The position numbers and the translations under genes are program-made. Shown in pieces: positions 12,701-24,415 of a DNA stretch of 64,000 nt (the first letter of the stretch is position 1; each line of letters begins with the position of its first letter). The stretch comes from Aphelocoma coerulescens. Taxonomy: Eukaryota > Chordata > Aves > Passeriformes > Corvidae. Location: the NCBI RefSeq assembly GCF_041296385.1, contig NC_091015.1:54626345-54690344 (forward strand), in the 5' to 3' direction. A model generated the notes under the pieces. It was given only the letters and a program-made list of their open reading frames with translations. It made no database searches and was not told where the DNA came from.

Positions 12701-15700
12701 TGGATGGATGGGTGGGGGTGTGTGTGTTCCCTAATTAGTGAAACAGAAGCCTGTAGCAGGTCCCCATAAAGTTCTTCCAAAACACGAAGGAAGAGAATGC
12801 CAGCACTGGGAGCTGCTTCACAGACTACACACTGCATTTCAGCACTTCCCACTGGACAACCTCAAGCATCACCTGCAAAATACTTACTGTAAACAGTACA
12901 AAGTACTTCTGGTTATTCTCTCCTACACAGTTATTGACCCACGGGCAGTGATGGTCCATTTTCCGAATGCACCTCTTGCAAACACTGAAAGAACACAGGT
13001 CTGTATTAACAGCACTTTTCCTTCCAGGAACACAAGATTTCACAGGGGGTTGGGGGACAAATAAATTCAGGAAAAGAATCAGAGGAGAAATCTGAATCTA
13101 AAAGAATTTACTTGCCACCATATTCATATTTGTGGTTTGCTTACTTGACTAAGCCTGTTCAAAATGAACCACACAAAACCCAACCACCACTACAAAAATT
13201 AAGGCCACACATCAGTGGTTCTTTCCCAAATATAGTTTGAATCATACATTGGGGCAGATGGAAAAAAATCTGTGATTATGTTTAGTTTTAATATATAAGG
13301 CCTGTAAAAATGTCCACAGATTAAAACCAAACAGAAACTACAACGATATAAAAGGCAGTAATGAATAAAGATACTTTTCAAAGTTGCTAATAACAGACTA
13401 AAGTTTATTTCCCAACGCTTGCTGGTAGCAGGAACTTGCAAAAAAGGAAAATAAATAAGGCATTAGAAAAGATTATTGACATCAAGGTAAGCCACATACT
13501 AGTAGAAAACTGTGGCAGTCAGTCAGGAAGATGGTAGCACAATATACATTCAAGGTGAAATTAGATGTTAAAGCACTTCACAAAACCAGACTAATAAAAT
13601 CAAAATTCAAATTCTTGCCAGCATGTAAATTGTGGCTGGAAGTCAAATAATTAAAACACTATTACTTTGTCTGAACATCATTCTCTTGCTTAGTCAGTAA
13701 CTGCTTCAACTCACATAATAAAGGAAGTCTTTTTCTCTGCTGCTTTCTCATATGCTAGGAGACGAAAGGCAGTCTCCTGATACCACATTGCACAAACAAG
13801 CACAGAAATCAAATATCAAAAAACACAAAACCCCAAAGCAAACAAACAATAGACCCAGAAAGGAAACAGCCATTCCAGAACAATTCTGGCAGCAATGAAA
13901 CAGAAAGGACTGAGTGCTCTGCTAATTTTATTTTTCTTCTTATAACAAAAAGCACTTTGACCTTAATATAAATAATAAACTTCAACACCCAAACACTTAA
14001 GGGAAACTCAAACGAAAACATACACATGTTCTTATCAGCATGTATGAATAAACAATAGAAAACATCTCTGTCAGAACAGCCTTTCACTCACTTTACACGG
14101 TGGGAGGGGATAATCCCCAAGGATATGTGCTATGACTGAAAAACAAATGAGTTGCTATAGGCCTGATCCTAAATGAAAGTCCAGGCAGGCAGGCCCCAGC
14201 CTCCCAGCACGGGGCCAGATCAGGAGCTGCTTCTCCTCAGGCAGACCTGGGTGCCCTACTACCTGTCAGCCCCAGGTGCAGCGGGAAACATGAAAAGCCT
14301 CATTTTGCCAGAACAAGCAGCTTAAAATTATTTTGGGCTACATGGGGTCTAAAATCAGCAGGCACAGTAAAAGCAATTTATCTGCCAGATAATGTACTTC
14401 GTATGACAAGTATTTATCATTGTGATAAAAAAAGGAGGGGGTAAGGTGAGGCAGGTGGTAAAGGAGGAGGATGCCTCCCTGTGTGCAGGTGTGCACAAAC
14501 TTGCCTTGGGCTCTAAGAGAGGTGAGTACCCAAGCAACCCTTCAACTGCTCCTACTTCCCCAGAGGGACAACCTGAAGATGCCAAGCCACAGATGTGAAA
14601 GGGATAGGAGAGGAGGCTGGGAGGGGAAGTTTTATTCCATGTACACATACCAAAAACAGTTGGATGACAGGCAGAACAGGAAGCTAGCTGGTGGAAAAGG
14701 AAACACAGAAACCACAACTAAACACTACAGCAGCAGGGATACTCACACACTTTCCCCCACTCAACCACCTAGCTTCCAAATGCTGGCAGGACTAGTTTAC
14801 TGGGCACAGGGGACTCACTAAATAGCACATTCATCAAAAACACCCTGGTCCCTCTGGCATACAGCTAGCAGTAGCTCCTGCTGATGCAGATGCTCAACCT
14901 TGATGTGTTGAAGTCTAATAAATCTCCCTAGGCCACAAAAAAAAAAAAAGTTTGACTGAAGATTCTCAACAACATCAGTGGTCAGTGGATCACCTTCCCA
15001 AATCTTAATGTCTAAAAACTTATCTTAAAGCATAGAAAAAAGTACCATAGTGACAAGGTTTTGTGCTTAGCCAGAGTCTTTTTCATTTACCTACACTGCG
15101 AGTAATCATCAAGACGGCATTTTAGATGTGAAGTTTCATTCATAATTGAAAAGCTGTCAGAGCGGATTTTACAGTAGCATTAGTAAGTGATAGGCATGAT
15201 CACATCGCTCCTGCTGAATAACCAACTCCTGATTTTCATTAAAATTTAAAAAAAGAAAAAAAAACACAACAAAAAAGAAAAACATTTGCAAACTGAAGCT
15301 CTGAAAACAAATATGAAAAAAAAGCAATCAGCAGGACAAGTTTGCTCAGCTCATTACCATGTATTTCCCTCCCCACAAGACCACTGCATGAATCAGCAGT
15401 AGCCCAGGTATGAGCTCTCTCTGTATGTATTGCTTTTTGAGTAGGTAAGGAAGTGACACCAGTGCAAACTTATTAACTACTTACTGGAAAGCAGGTTCGA
15501 TTGCTTTAAAAGCAGAAGAGAATTTTAGGAAGTAGTTATTTTTTTGCTCACTGCCTTTAGTACTAAAAAGCTCACTACCAGTTACTCTCTTCTGGGAAGT
15601 TTATCCTACCAGAAAAAGAAAGGACATGACAGATCAGTAGGCATACTGATCTATCACACAGCACAAAACAATGTCACAGTACTCAATGAAAATGTGGAAG

Positions 15701-18700
15701 TCTGAACTTTTAAAAAATATGTAGAGTTACCTGCACTTCAGTTTTAACTTAAATACTACTTCTAAATAGGATACACAGTTAAGACAAATGGGTTTGTGAA
15801 TAAAAACAAAAATGGAAAAGACACTGACCCTTTGGGAGATGTTTTATGGACTTCTACGCATTTTGGTACAGAATGTCTCTTTTCAAGTCATCTTTACATG
15901 AAAATTTATGGAATGTCAGTTACAAGTCTGGAGCCAAGGCAGCACTCAAAAATTTTAAGTGTTTCTCACTTTGCACGAAGTAGCCTCGGCCTCCTATATC
16001 TGAAAATCTGTCAGAAAAGGTATGAGATTTCTTCTGAGAAGCTTAAATGTGTCAGGTACTACTGGCAACAGAATTTGTGTGCCAATCCCTCAACTGACTC
16101 ACTCCAGCCTCAGACTCCAACAACAAGGCACACCGGTGAATAATTCGTGAGGTCTTGATGAAACAGCCATCTTCAGAAAAGACTTTACCTGCAGTGATGT
16201 GCTCTGTCAGGTTTGATGCTACAACACTTTGGGCACTTGTAAACCACCTGTCCTGGCTTTAGCTGTAAACTCTCGATGAACTCTTTTGTGGCATTACCTT
16301 TGGGTACAGCACCCTGCAGGCAAAAAAAAACAAACCAGGAGATTAATTTGTGGACATTACAGCTGCTAAGAGCAACAGGATGACTTAAAACCATGGAAGG
16401 GGAAGGAAGAAAAAGAAGTAAAAACTTCCCTAAGATCAACAGAGTTTCAAGAAGAGCAAGAAGATTCAGAAAATAAATTTAAATGTGGTCTTAAAATATG
16501 GAACCACACATTGAAACATAATTTTGGTGGGGCTTTCATTCTTTTTTTTTTTTTAAACATCAATACAGCAATTAGTCTTTTGTAATACTAGCTTCACTTA
16601 AGCAATTAGTCTTTTGTAATCCTACAGTAACCTTAAAATATTTAAGAATCCTCATCCCTCTTTTCACATCAACAAATTTATCATGTCAGTGTTTCATATC
16701 ACAAACTGAGAATCGCAGATGTTTTATGCCAGTAGAAGCAGCTTCTTCTAAAGTATCACTGTGTACACTAGAAGTTGCTGGTAAACAACTCAGGTATTTA
16801 TAGTTATGCTTCCACTGTGTATTTGTTATTTAAATTAGGGTTTAACATTCAAACGGTGAACCCTAAGAATCATCACACCTGAATAAGACTCGGTAAAACA
16901 TTCTTAGCTGTGCAATTTCCACTTTAAAGTATATCTTTAAATAGGTAACATATTGCTGCTACAGGAGCCCAAGTTCATAAGTTTCCAGCCTTTACAGGGA
17001 CATTAATTTGCTCAAAAAAACTAAACCAAAGAAACTTCTGCTAAAAAAAAAAAAAAAAAACAACCAAAAAAAGCCATGAAACACGGTGTATGAAATCACT
17101 GCTGGTACATTGGCACAATTTACTTCTGTGAATGTAGGCTTTTTTTATTGAAATAAAAACAAAGATGCAGTATTTCAATAGATTTCTGATGATACCATCT
17201 CCTTTTAATACATCTATACAACCTCCTAACAGCAATAAACAGAAATGATACACGAGTGAGAGAACTGCACATTAAACCAGTGCCATAAGGCTTTTTTAAG
17301 CAGTCTTTGGGGTTTTTTTTCCCCACAAAACTCCCAACAGGCCTGACTAACTTAAAAATTACCAAAACCAATTTCCACAAAATGCTACAACTCATGTTCT
17401 CTCTCTTCAGTATGCAGCAAAGCTCAAAACTTTAGGAATGCTTTTAGCAAAGACCCATTGGAAGCAGTTCCTGAAATGCAGGACACAGGCTATCAGTTGT
17501 GAATAACTGAATTGTTCATTTACTTATAATAAGAATTCTGCTTGTTTGCCTCAGCAATGCTTTCTGTTTCATTCTGATCCTGTATGTGCTCCTGGTTCCC
17601 TGTGTCCTGGAAGCTTCCTTAATCCCAGACTCTCACTGTCTCCCAGATGTCAGCACATCCCTTCTCTGTATCTTTCCCCCTGCATTTTCTTTAGCTGACT
17701 TCCTCATTAAAAAAATGAAACAAAATCCCACTGGCTCTCCATCCCCATACATAAATCCCACCTCACACTAGGAATTAACATATCTTTTCTCAATTATTCT
17801 CAACAGAGATTATATCTGCTTCTCCAACACTGCTCGCCTGGCCCGTTTCAAAATACAGCTTTTGTTTCAGAAGAGTTGCTGCTAACTCTGCAAAATAATT
17901 CCAGCAACCTGAAGGTCCCTAAGCATAAAAATCACACAACACACAATAATTAACAACCACCCTTAGCATACAAACTATCTAACAAACTGCTGCAACCCTC
18001 CGAGTCCAACGATCAGAAGTTTCAGAGGCTAAACTACTGCTTACACTTCTGCCCAGAAGCAGCAGCATTTAATTCAACTGTCTTTTTACCATAAATTGTG
18101 AGATTACCCTGAATCAAGCCATTTCTGCAGTGCTATGGCTTCTGGAAGAGCTGGAATCTAAGAAACAAAGATTATACTGAAGTCCTAATGGCACCTAACA
18201 AGGCTTCAATGGGGAAATAACATTTGGAAGGAACAGAGTATCAGAGGCATACCACCACTCCCAACAGCAACAAGAACACTTGCAAGGAAGTGGACAGGAG
18301 AAGCCTAAGCTTGTCTTTCCTTCCACTGACTAGTGGAGATGGGGTTTTGGATTGAGTGTACTGTCCAGAGGCTATTAAGCAAAACAGACCACCACAGGCC
18401 ATTCAGAATTAGCATCATGGTGCTAAACTTCATCTTGTCACAAACTGAAAGACAAGAAAGCAGCAGATCTGATCTCTCAAAGCAATGTCCTAAGGATACA
18501 TACAAGGGGATCTCACGATTCTGATGCTTCCCAACTTGCCTAAGAACTGCCAGCCCTAGCATGTTCAGACTGTATTTATTTCAGCATTGTCCAATACACT
18601 CAACAAAACCAGTAGAATGAGAGATGGTAACAGAGCTTTTCAAAACAACACATGTTCTGCTCCATTCTGCTGAAGCAATACTTGCCAAGGCAGACAACCA

Positions 18701-19350
18701 AAACCAGCTTTTCTAGCTTTCCTGTTCATCAAGACACAACAAGCCACAAACACAAGATCTGCCACTGGGGAGAAAACAGCATCAGAGAGAAACACTCTCC
18801 TTCCCAGTGCAAAAAGAGGAGCTGCTCACACACCGGGAATCTAACACTGAGTCCTTGACTTTGCATCCGACTTGAGTGGGACGAAAAATTAGCATACCAC
18901 ATCAGCAGCCTCACTCAGCAGGCTGACACACAAAAGTTATTTAAATCTGCCACTCACTCAGCAACTGAGTTACCCAACATCTAGCAGACAAGAAAAACAC
19001 TGCCTGTTTCTTTCCGAGACACACAGAGAGAGGTGTATACTTACTGGATCTGTCAGCATAGCACGAAAATGTGAAGCCAAAGCGAGGAAAGCCAAGGTGT
19101 TGAACAGTGTGCCATTGATGACACTATAAACATAATCTCTCGATGGAACTAGCATGACAAGAAGGACTACAAAGTCGGCATAGAACACCAGCATCCAGGT
19201 AACGACAGCACATGCAATACCACAGCCATCTCGAATAAACCACATTGTTCCCAGGGAAGCGCGGCTAGGAGGTGGAACACACTTTTCCGGCTGGAGGTAT
19301 TCAGGTGTCCTTTCAATATCTCTGAAGCGGTGGACTGGAGTAATCATCAT
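533..19350 (-). CDS. ZDHHC3: ZDHHC3 (GODZ), palmitoyltransferase, whole coding span of six exons
   Basis: This is a DHHC-family protein S-acyltransferase. The family moves palmitate from acyl-CoA via an enzyme thioester to cysteines of membrane proteins; ZDHHC3 works in the Golgi, on for example GABA-A receptor gamma2 and integrin subunits. The exons are 19350-19045, 16313-16189, 12984-12888, 10988-10907, 9140-9010 and 775-533. All junctions are GT-AG, and they join in frame to 327 residues, the length of the human long isoform. Visible parts are membrane segments near residues 45-67, 73-95, 171-193 and 211-237, and the cysteine-rich domain with zinc-ligand positions C129, C132, H142, C149 and C143, C146, H156, C163. 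The active DHHC is at 154-157 (C157), and CTDET at 243-247 sits where the family has its TTxE motif. The paralogue ZDHHC7 is the main alternative. The N-terminus and the EXOSC7 neighbour favour ZDHHC3. Residue numbers are my own count; the function is family knowledge. Confidence 0.97.
776..9009 (-). other. ZDHHC3: ZDHHC3 intron 6 (8.2 kb)
   Basis: The intron lies between the exons for CTDET and GIERLKN. I see no exon, no CR1 and no RNA gene. It holds simple-sequence patches only: a purine tract at 5953-6009, A-runs near 6745-6760 and 7040-7052, and a CA/TG-rich patch at about 5150-5190. The alternative mammalian last exon was looked for by its expected peptide and was not seen. Confidence 0.7.
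9010..9140 (-). CDS. ZDHHC3: ZDHHC3 coding exon 5 (fourth membrane segment and TTxE-like motif)
   Basis: The acceptor CTTCACAG precedes AGTGCAGTTCC, which completes a lysine codon and reads [19 protein letters not shown]. The hydrophobic helix is followed by [12 protein letters not shown], which ends exactly at the donor ACG|GTGGGT, phase 0. The exon is 131 bp. Confidence 0.96.
9141..10906 (-). other. ZDHHC3: ZDHHC3 intron 5
   Basis: Unique-looking AT-rich intron with canonical borders. The only distinct element is a T/G-rich low-complexity stretch at about 10386-10475. No exon or mobile element was recognised. Confidence 0.65.
10386..10475. repeat. T/G-rich low-complexity stretch
   Basis: Runs of TTTTT, GGTTTG and GTTTTTTTT alternate over about 90 bases inside ZDHHC3 intron 5. 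It has no fixed period, so it is low complexity rather than a clean tandem repeat. Confidence 0.6.
10907..10988 (-). CDS. ZDHHC3: ZDHHC3 coding exon 4 (third membrane segment)
   Basis: The 82-bp exon reads [18 protein letters not shown] and then LYCFEEDWT, with one base left at the donor ACAA|GTGAGT. It is too short for a plain ORF search. It is supported by both splice sites, by phase, and by the family pattern in which the third membrane helix follows the cysteine-rich domain directly. Confidence 0.95.
10989..12887 (-). other. ZDHHC3: ZDHHC3 intron 4
   Basis: Intron between the DHHC exon and the third membrane-segment exon. I see no open exon, mobile element or RNA gene in its 1.9 kb. Confidence 0.65.
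12888..12984 (-). CDS. ZDHHC3: ZDHHC3 coding exon 3 (DHHC active site)
   Basis: The 97-bp exon completes the split serine codon and encodes [19 protein letters not shown] and then [12 protein letters not shown]. The DHHC motif falls at residues 154-157, so the catalytic cysteine is C157. The acceptor is TTTCAG and the donor ACA|GTAAGT, phase 0. All expected zinc ligands in this part are intact. Confidence 0.97.
12985..16188 (-). other. ZDHHC3: ZDHHC3 intron 3
   Basis: Intron of 3.2 kb that splits the serine codon between HHC and VCKRC. It holds A-runs near 14937-14950 and 15246-15290. No exon or mobile element was recognised. Confidence 0.65.
16189..16313 (-). CDS. ZDHHC3: ZDHHC3 coding exon 2 (residues 103-143, start of the cysteine-rich domain)
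   Basis: The acceptor CTGCAG precedes GGTGCTGTACC ([11 protein letters not shown]), and the donor is AG|GTAAAG with two bases of a serine codon left over. The 125-bp exon carries the first zinc ligands in [16 protein letters not shown]. The open frame continues a little into the intron on both sides, which is not coding. Confidence 0.96.
16567..16620. repeat. Short direct duplication, 34-bp period
   Basis: A 20-base string beginning AGCAATTAGTC occurs at 16567-16586 and again at 16601-16620 without a mismatch, 34 bases apart. It looks like a recent slippage or tandem duplication in ZDHHC3 intron 2. Confidence 0.8.
17043..17060. repeat. A-run of 18
   Basis: Homopolymer of 18 A on the plus strand, inside ZDHHC3 intron 2. 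No LINE or SINE body was recognised next to it. Confidence 0.85.
19045..19350 (-). CDS. ZDHHC3: ZDHHC3 coding exon 1 (residues 1-102)
   Basis: The exon starts with two ATG codons in tandem (MMITP) and ends at TDP in front of the donor GTAAGT, phase 0. It encodes the cytoplasmic N-terminus (PEYLQPEKC), the first membrane segment, the luminal loop around PSRDYVYS, and the second membrane segment ([10 protein letters not shown]). The second ATG has A at -3 and the first has C, so initiation could occur at either. The exon continues upstream as 5' UTR to an acceptor at 19375. Confidence 0.97.
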
Positions 19351-19374
19351 AGGCTATTATGTCCATACTTGCAT
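19351..19374 (-). promoter_or_regulatory. ZDHHC3: ZDHHC3 5' UTR part of the first coding exon, with a 5-codon upstream ORF
   Basis: A pyrimidine-rich acceptor ending CTTTCAG lies on the minus strand just above 19374. The first bases of the exon read ATG CAA GTA TGG ACA TAA (19374-19357), an upstream ORF of five codons that ends six bases before the main start. Such minimal upstream ORFs often lower or gate translation; here that is inference. Confidence 0.7.
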
Positions 19375-22300
19375 CTGAAAGAGAGTCAGAAACAATGCTC
19401 ACTGCTCTGCCAGACATCCAGACCTCTGCTTGCGTAATGGCATGGTCATCACGAGGGAAAATTGCAGAAAGTGAAATGAAAAAGTAAAAAAGGTAAATAA
19501 ATCAAACACAAAATAATGGATTGGGAAACCACACTCTTGCGCTTATCGGAACACTCCTTACTCAGAAGACTCTAAGTGCTTTGAAGAAGTGCTTAATTAC
19601 ACACTAGGTCTACCTGTATGCCACCTCCACCTCCCTAAGTGGAAAGGCAACAAGCATTTTAATGAAGAAAAAGTCATCAGGTAGGAGCCAACAGGAGCTG
19701 CCACAACAGGAACTGAAGCAAGAACTTGGCACTGTCATGCGAGGGGAGAAGAGAAAGTCCTGGCACAGGTGGCAGGGGTCCCTTTTTGCTGCTTCAGATT
19801 TGGGGAAGGGAGGGGTCTTTCCTACACATACTGGGAAACTTAGCAAGTGGAAGAGGTTTCCTTTCTCCTTACCCACTGACTCACAGCTTTGGGGTCAAAG
19901 TGCAAAAACAAACAGCTGTACAGTTAGATTTGCAGGAACTGATTAAGAAGCATCCCAGAAAGGATCGTGACAGGAACTACTAGTCTTGGCTGAAGGATGT
20001 AATTTCCCAACAACAGCTGTCTCCTACTCTCACCTCCTCCTCTGGCCTCACTTGTGCTTTGCCATGCCTCTCCTGCCACCTTTGCTCCATCCCTCAATGG
20101 CATCTGTTTCGCTTCCCCTTTTCCAGCCAACTCCACTCTGCTGTAGCAAGAGCACCAACACTGACATTGCCCTGTCCTCTCTAGCTCTGCAGACACCTTG
20201 TCTACCCAGAGGGTGAGATCCATTTTGGAACCAGGAACAGTACTGCTCCAGGCATGTGCCGTGCTTGCTGTTGTTTAAATGTAACTCCCTCCAATACTAG
20301 GCATTTGAGAAAACAGAGAAGGTGCTCCTACGTCTTTGGCAAGGGATCAATCCATCTGCACACAATCCATCCACCACTCAATGCTGGAGCACACCTGGAA
20401 TGCTACACTTGGAATGAAAGCAGCTCTTTACACACCCAGGAAACTCTTCCAAAAACACTTCTACTCAGAGTATTTCCTCATTGCTCCAAACGCTTCATAA
20501 CACAACACCCTCTAAAGACCCACCTTCTACAAAAACGGCTACAATAATTCTACTACCAAACACACTGAATTGCATATCCCTGAATGGAAGGGATCAGCCT
20601 CCTGCTATTTCCAAATGTAAGGCTTCTTCTCACGGCTTTGCAAAAAAGAGTGCTCATTATGCCATTTTCATTCAGAGAAAATGTACACTATTAATTATGT
20701 TTTCTGCCAAAAAAGTTCACACTGAAGCTATTTTTGTCTTTGTTTAAAAATGGATATATTTTACAGAAAACATACTGAGAGAATTGCAGAAGTCCCTAGG
20801 ACCTCAAACTTTTCTCCAAATTTTATGGCTAAGTTCTGCCAAGTACAAGAAGAGAGCTCTACTTTGCCTAACACCAACCTAAATGGAGATGTTTCTGCAC
20901 CTATCTCAACAGGGAAGGAGATGATAGTTTACTTTTCAGTTGTTATTTTAAGACCAAATTCATAGGAGGACAATTATTCTTTCACGGCCAAAGAGTAAGG
21001 TTATTAATGAGCAAGATGATTAATTACATCCAAGCACAGAAGTGATGAGCTTTGTGTGCCTGCGTGCGAGTGACACGGAAGAGAGGTACTGGAACTGCTG
21101 TGGCCACAGTGAGAAGCAAAAGCCAGGAGCACAAAGTTCCAAGGTGCACAGAAGCAGATGAACTAGACCATTTACAATATTTGTTAGAACACAACTAGTA
21201 TAAATAAACTAGGAGAATTAGGTATTTTCTTATCTTTCCACTTTGAACATTTAGTAGGCTGCCAAGCGAGTTTAAGATGGTTTATGAATCCGGAGAAAGT
21301 CACACGGATTAATGTTAAAGCATATCAGTCTTGTATTTATACACACGTCACACAGAACAGAAAAATCAAGATGAAAACGTCCTTGTGAGGATGTCATTTA
21401 CTTTGGCAAGAAAAAAGCCCACAACAAAAAACCCTGTCCTTACTCACAAAATTCACGTAACACATTGTAATTACTCTGTATTTTAACCACAGCTACAATT
21501 TAACCTCATGATTCCTGATATCTAGGAAGACAAGCTATATAATTTTCATAAACAGTGATTACCCAAATGATCTGGTGGTCTAAGTTCAGATAATTCTATA
21601 CCTACTGGTAAATCCACACCTTTTCTCCCATTTTTCACAATTTCTGTAAGGACAATTATGTATTCATACATTCACCGAGACTTAACAAGTCCCTAACAAG
21701 TATTTCTCAGACTCAATTCTTCCACTCCCTCAAGGAAACAGGTTAACCTCCACTGCATTGTTTAACAATCTGATTAAAACTGTTATGCTTGTTTGCCAGC
21801 TCAAATAAAACTGACATAATTAAAGACTCACACCTGACAACAGTGTCAGGTTTAATTGACAAGAACATCATGTTACATTAAACAAGTAAGAAAGAAAACT
21901 GTAATTTAGGCATTTAATTTTCAGTTGAAAGTTTAGACTTGACAAATCAGGTGCAGTAACAAGCTGGGACAGTCCTGAACACAGACTCTCCGGATTTTTT
22001 GCCTAGACTCTGAGCCTTTTTTTTCCTCTAAGGTTTTGTATCCCAAAGCAAAGGAAGCAAACAGTCACAGGAAAAGCAAACTCCTATTTAACAAAGGAAT
22101 TAGTTTGACAAGTCACTTTAGGGTCAGTATTAGCAAAGATTGACTGAAAGCTGAACAAATACACAGTGATTAAAGCTGTGGGTTTAGTCATGAACAGCAC
22201 ACTTCAGCAGTGAAATAAAAATTAATCTCTCTTGCAAGTGCAGGAAGTGCTTTCACTCCAATAAAAGTTCTACAGCTCTCTCTCAGAAATATTATTGAGC

Positions 22301-24363
22301 TAAACTGGGGGAAAAAGTAAGAAAAATCTATTGCTGTGTAACTGTCTAAGGAGAAACTGGAAGGAGCCCTGAGGCCCCCTCAGTCTGAAAGTCTGGAGAC
22401 CCATTTCTGCAGTGAGTTAAAAGGACAGAGCACAGGCCCCTGATTATGGCTGGAGGACAATTTTGTTATTTAATGTACTCTGCCCTTTAATGCTTGCTTA
22501 AGAGGGCACATTAGGCAACAAAATTAATAAATCAGTAATCAGTACATAAACACCATACATTATTTGAAAAATACATATGTGTTTTAGTGTTCATTATCTT
22601 AAGAGTCAAGCTATAGGAGCTTAGAGTCTCAGCTTCTCTCCTACATGACCCGGTTAGTGGGGTTTTTTTTAATTCCTTGCTCTTACATACACAAACATCT
22701 GTTTTGGTTTATGTTGTCCAATTTGGTATTTTCATATAAATAATACAACACCAAAAAAAAAAAAAAAAGCTTGTAGCAGGGTGGAAGCAGTAACTTGCCC
22801 TAACTGGTTTGCCCTTCAATCATGCTGCATATGAACTTAATTTGTAATACAGATGGAGTATGTCAGCTCCGCCTGCTCTGGAGGAAACAATATGTAAACA
22901 ATGTAGGCAAAGGGCTTAAAGACTTACTCTTGGTGTCAGGCTACAAGAGAGGCCACTAGGTAAGTGTGAGATACAATGACAACACACACATCAATTCAGC
23001 TTAATGATATGACAGAGCAAAGACCTTTTCTTTTTTTTTTATCTGAAGGCATCTGGCATTACGGGAACAATCAAAAAACATGTAATACATAAGTTAGAAA
23101 TGTAAACAAAACAAATAAAAATCCACTTCCTGCTACAATGAACACTTAAGACATGCTATTACACCCTATATAAACTGTCTTTTTACCTGCCATAAGCCAT
23201 GTCAAAAAAATCCTGTTTTTAATGGCCTGTGACGGCCAAAGAATGTGCTAAGAATCTACAAACAAATGATGTGGGCCTTCACCCAGTAAGTACCTGAAAG
23301 CTACCTGAGCTTCTGATGTAAAACTCACAGCAAGCATAAAACCACCATCATAATGAACCTTTTGATTTTCATGTAATTACTCATGCTAGTGAAGTCAAGC
23401 ACATGGATATGACTTGCAGAACTACAGCATTACTATGTACATTGCAATCATTTCCTCTATTACAAGTCCATTAACACTGAGCTTTGGGAAGAGGTTACAT
23501 TTTCATTCTGTCATATGAACTAAGTGAATTTCAAGTTCTGCCAATCTCAAGAAAACAATACTGGGGGGAAAAAATAATAAAAAGAAGAGAGATCAGGGCA
23601 GATCATGGACCTTTTTTTAAGTTTTCAGTTTGTTTTTTTATTTACTTTAAAGAAATACTTCCAAACGGCTTTTATGACACACAAGGTACCTAGAGAGCTG
23701 ACAAACAACACTAAAGTTAAATTTTTATCTTCAAAAGGAAGCAAACATACGTAACTAGTCATACTATATTCACGACAGCTAAAGTAGGCAATCCAGATCC
23801 ACAGGACAGATGTCCGTTTAAACAAAATCAACCAGCTCCAGACAGACAGACAGAAACTGCAGGAGAATTCATTTTTAAGTTTATTTCATTTTTCTGTATA
23901 TAAAACTGCATAGACTAAAACACTGCATATTTCATCTTCCATTGCAACAGACATATGAGAAGGTGAGTTTCCTAACTAAAAGAGCTCTTCTCCTGCCACA
24001 CTTCCATGCAGCTAAAATCTAACAAGCTTGTCAAAACTTGCCAAAGCAGAGATAATAAGAAAATATCAGTATTTATATGTATTTTCCTAATGGCTGCTGC
24101 AAGGCCTAGAAAGCTTTATCTGATCAGCAGTAGCGGAACAAACCAGGCCAGCTATGCTGAGAATTTTTGGCAGTCTCCTGCAGATTCATCCAGATATCCA
24201 TCGGCAGGGCAGTTTCCAACCCCTGGTTTACAAAACCCTGGAGGGCCAATGGGACATTTCTAACAGGTCTGTGAAAGGCAGCTAAAAAAAGCAAGCCTAT
24301 TATTAGCAGGCTCAAATTTGCTATAGAGAGCTGCATTTCCATTGGAATACTTTCAGGACTTCA

Positions 24364-24415
24364 AAAAATGGTTAAAAAACCAACCAAACAACAAACAAAA
24401 CAAACCCCACCCCAG
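24364..24415. repeat. C/A-rich low-complexity stretch
   Basis: CCAACCAAAC, AACAAAC and AAACCCC motifs follow each other for about 50 bases. It is the complement of the T/G-rich patches seen elsewhere in the window. Confidence 0.55.

Larger units (their letters stand above)
16314..19044 (-). other. ZDHHC3: ZDHHC3 intron 2
   Basis: Intron of 2.7 kb between the TDP and GAVPKG exons. It holds a short tandem duplication at 16567-16620 and an 18-base A-run at 17043-17060. Nothing else was recognised. Confidence 0.65.
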
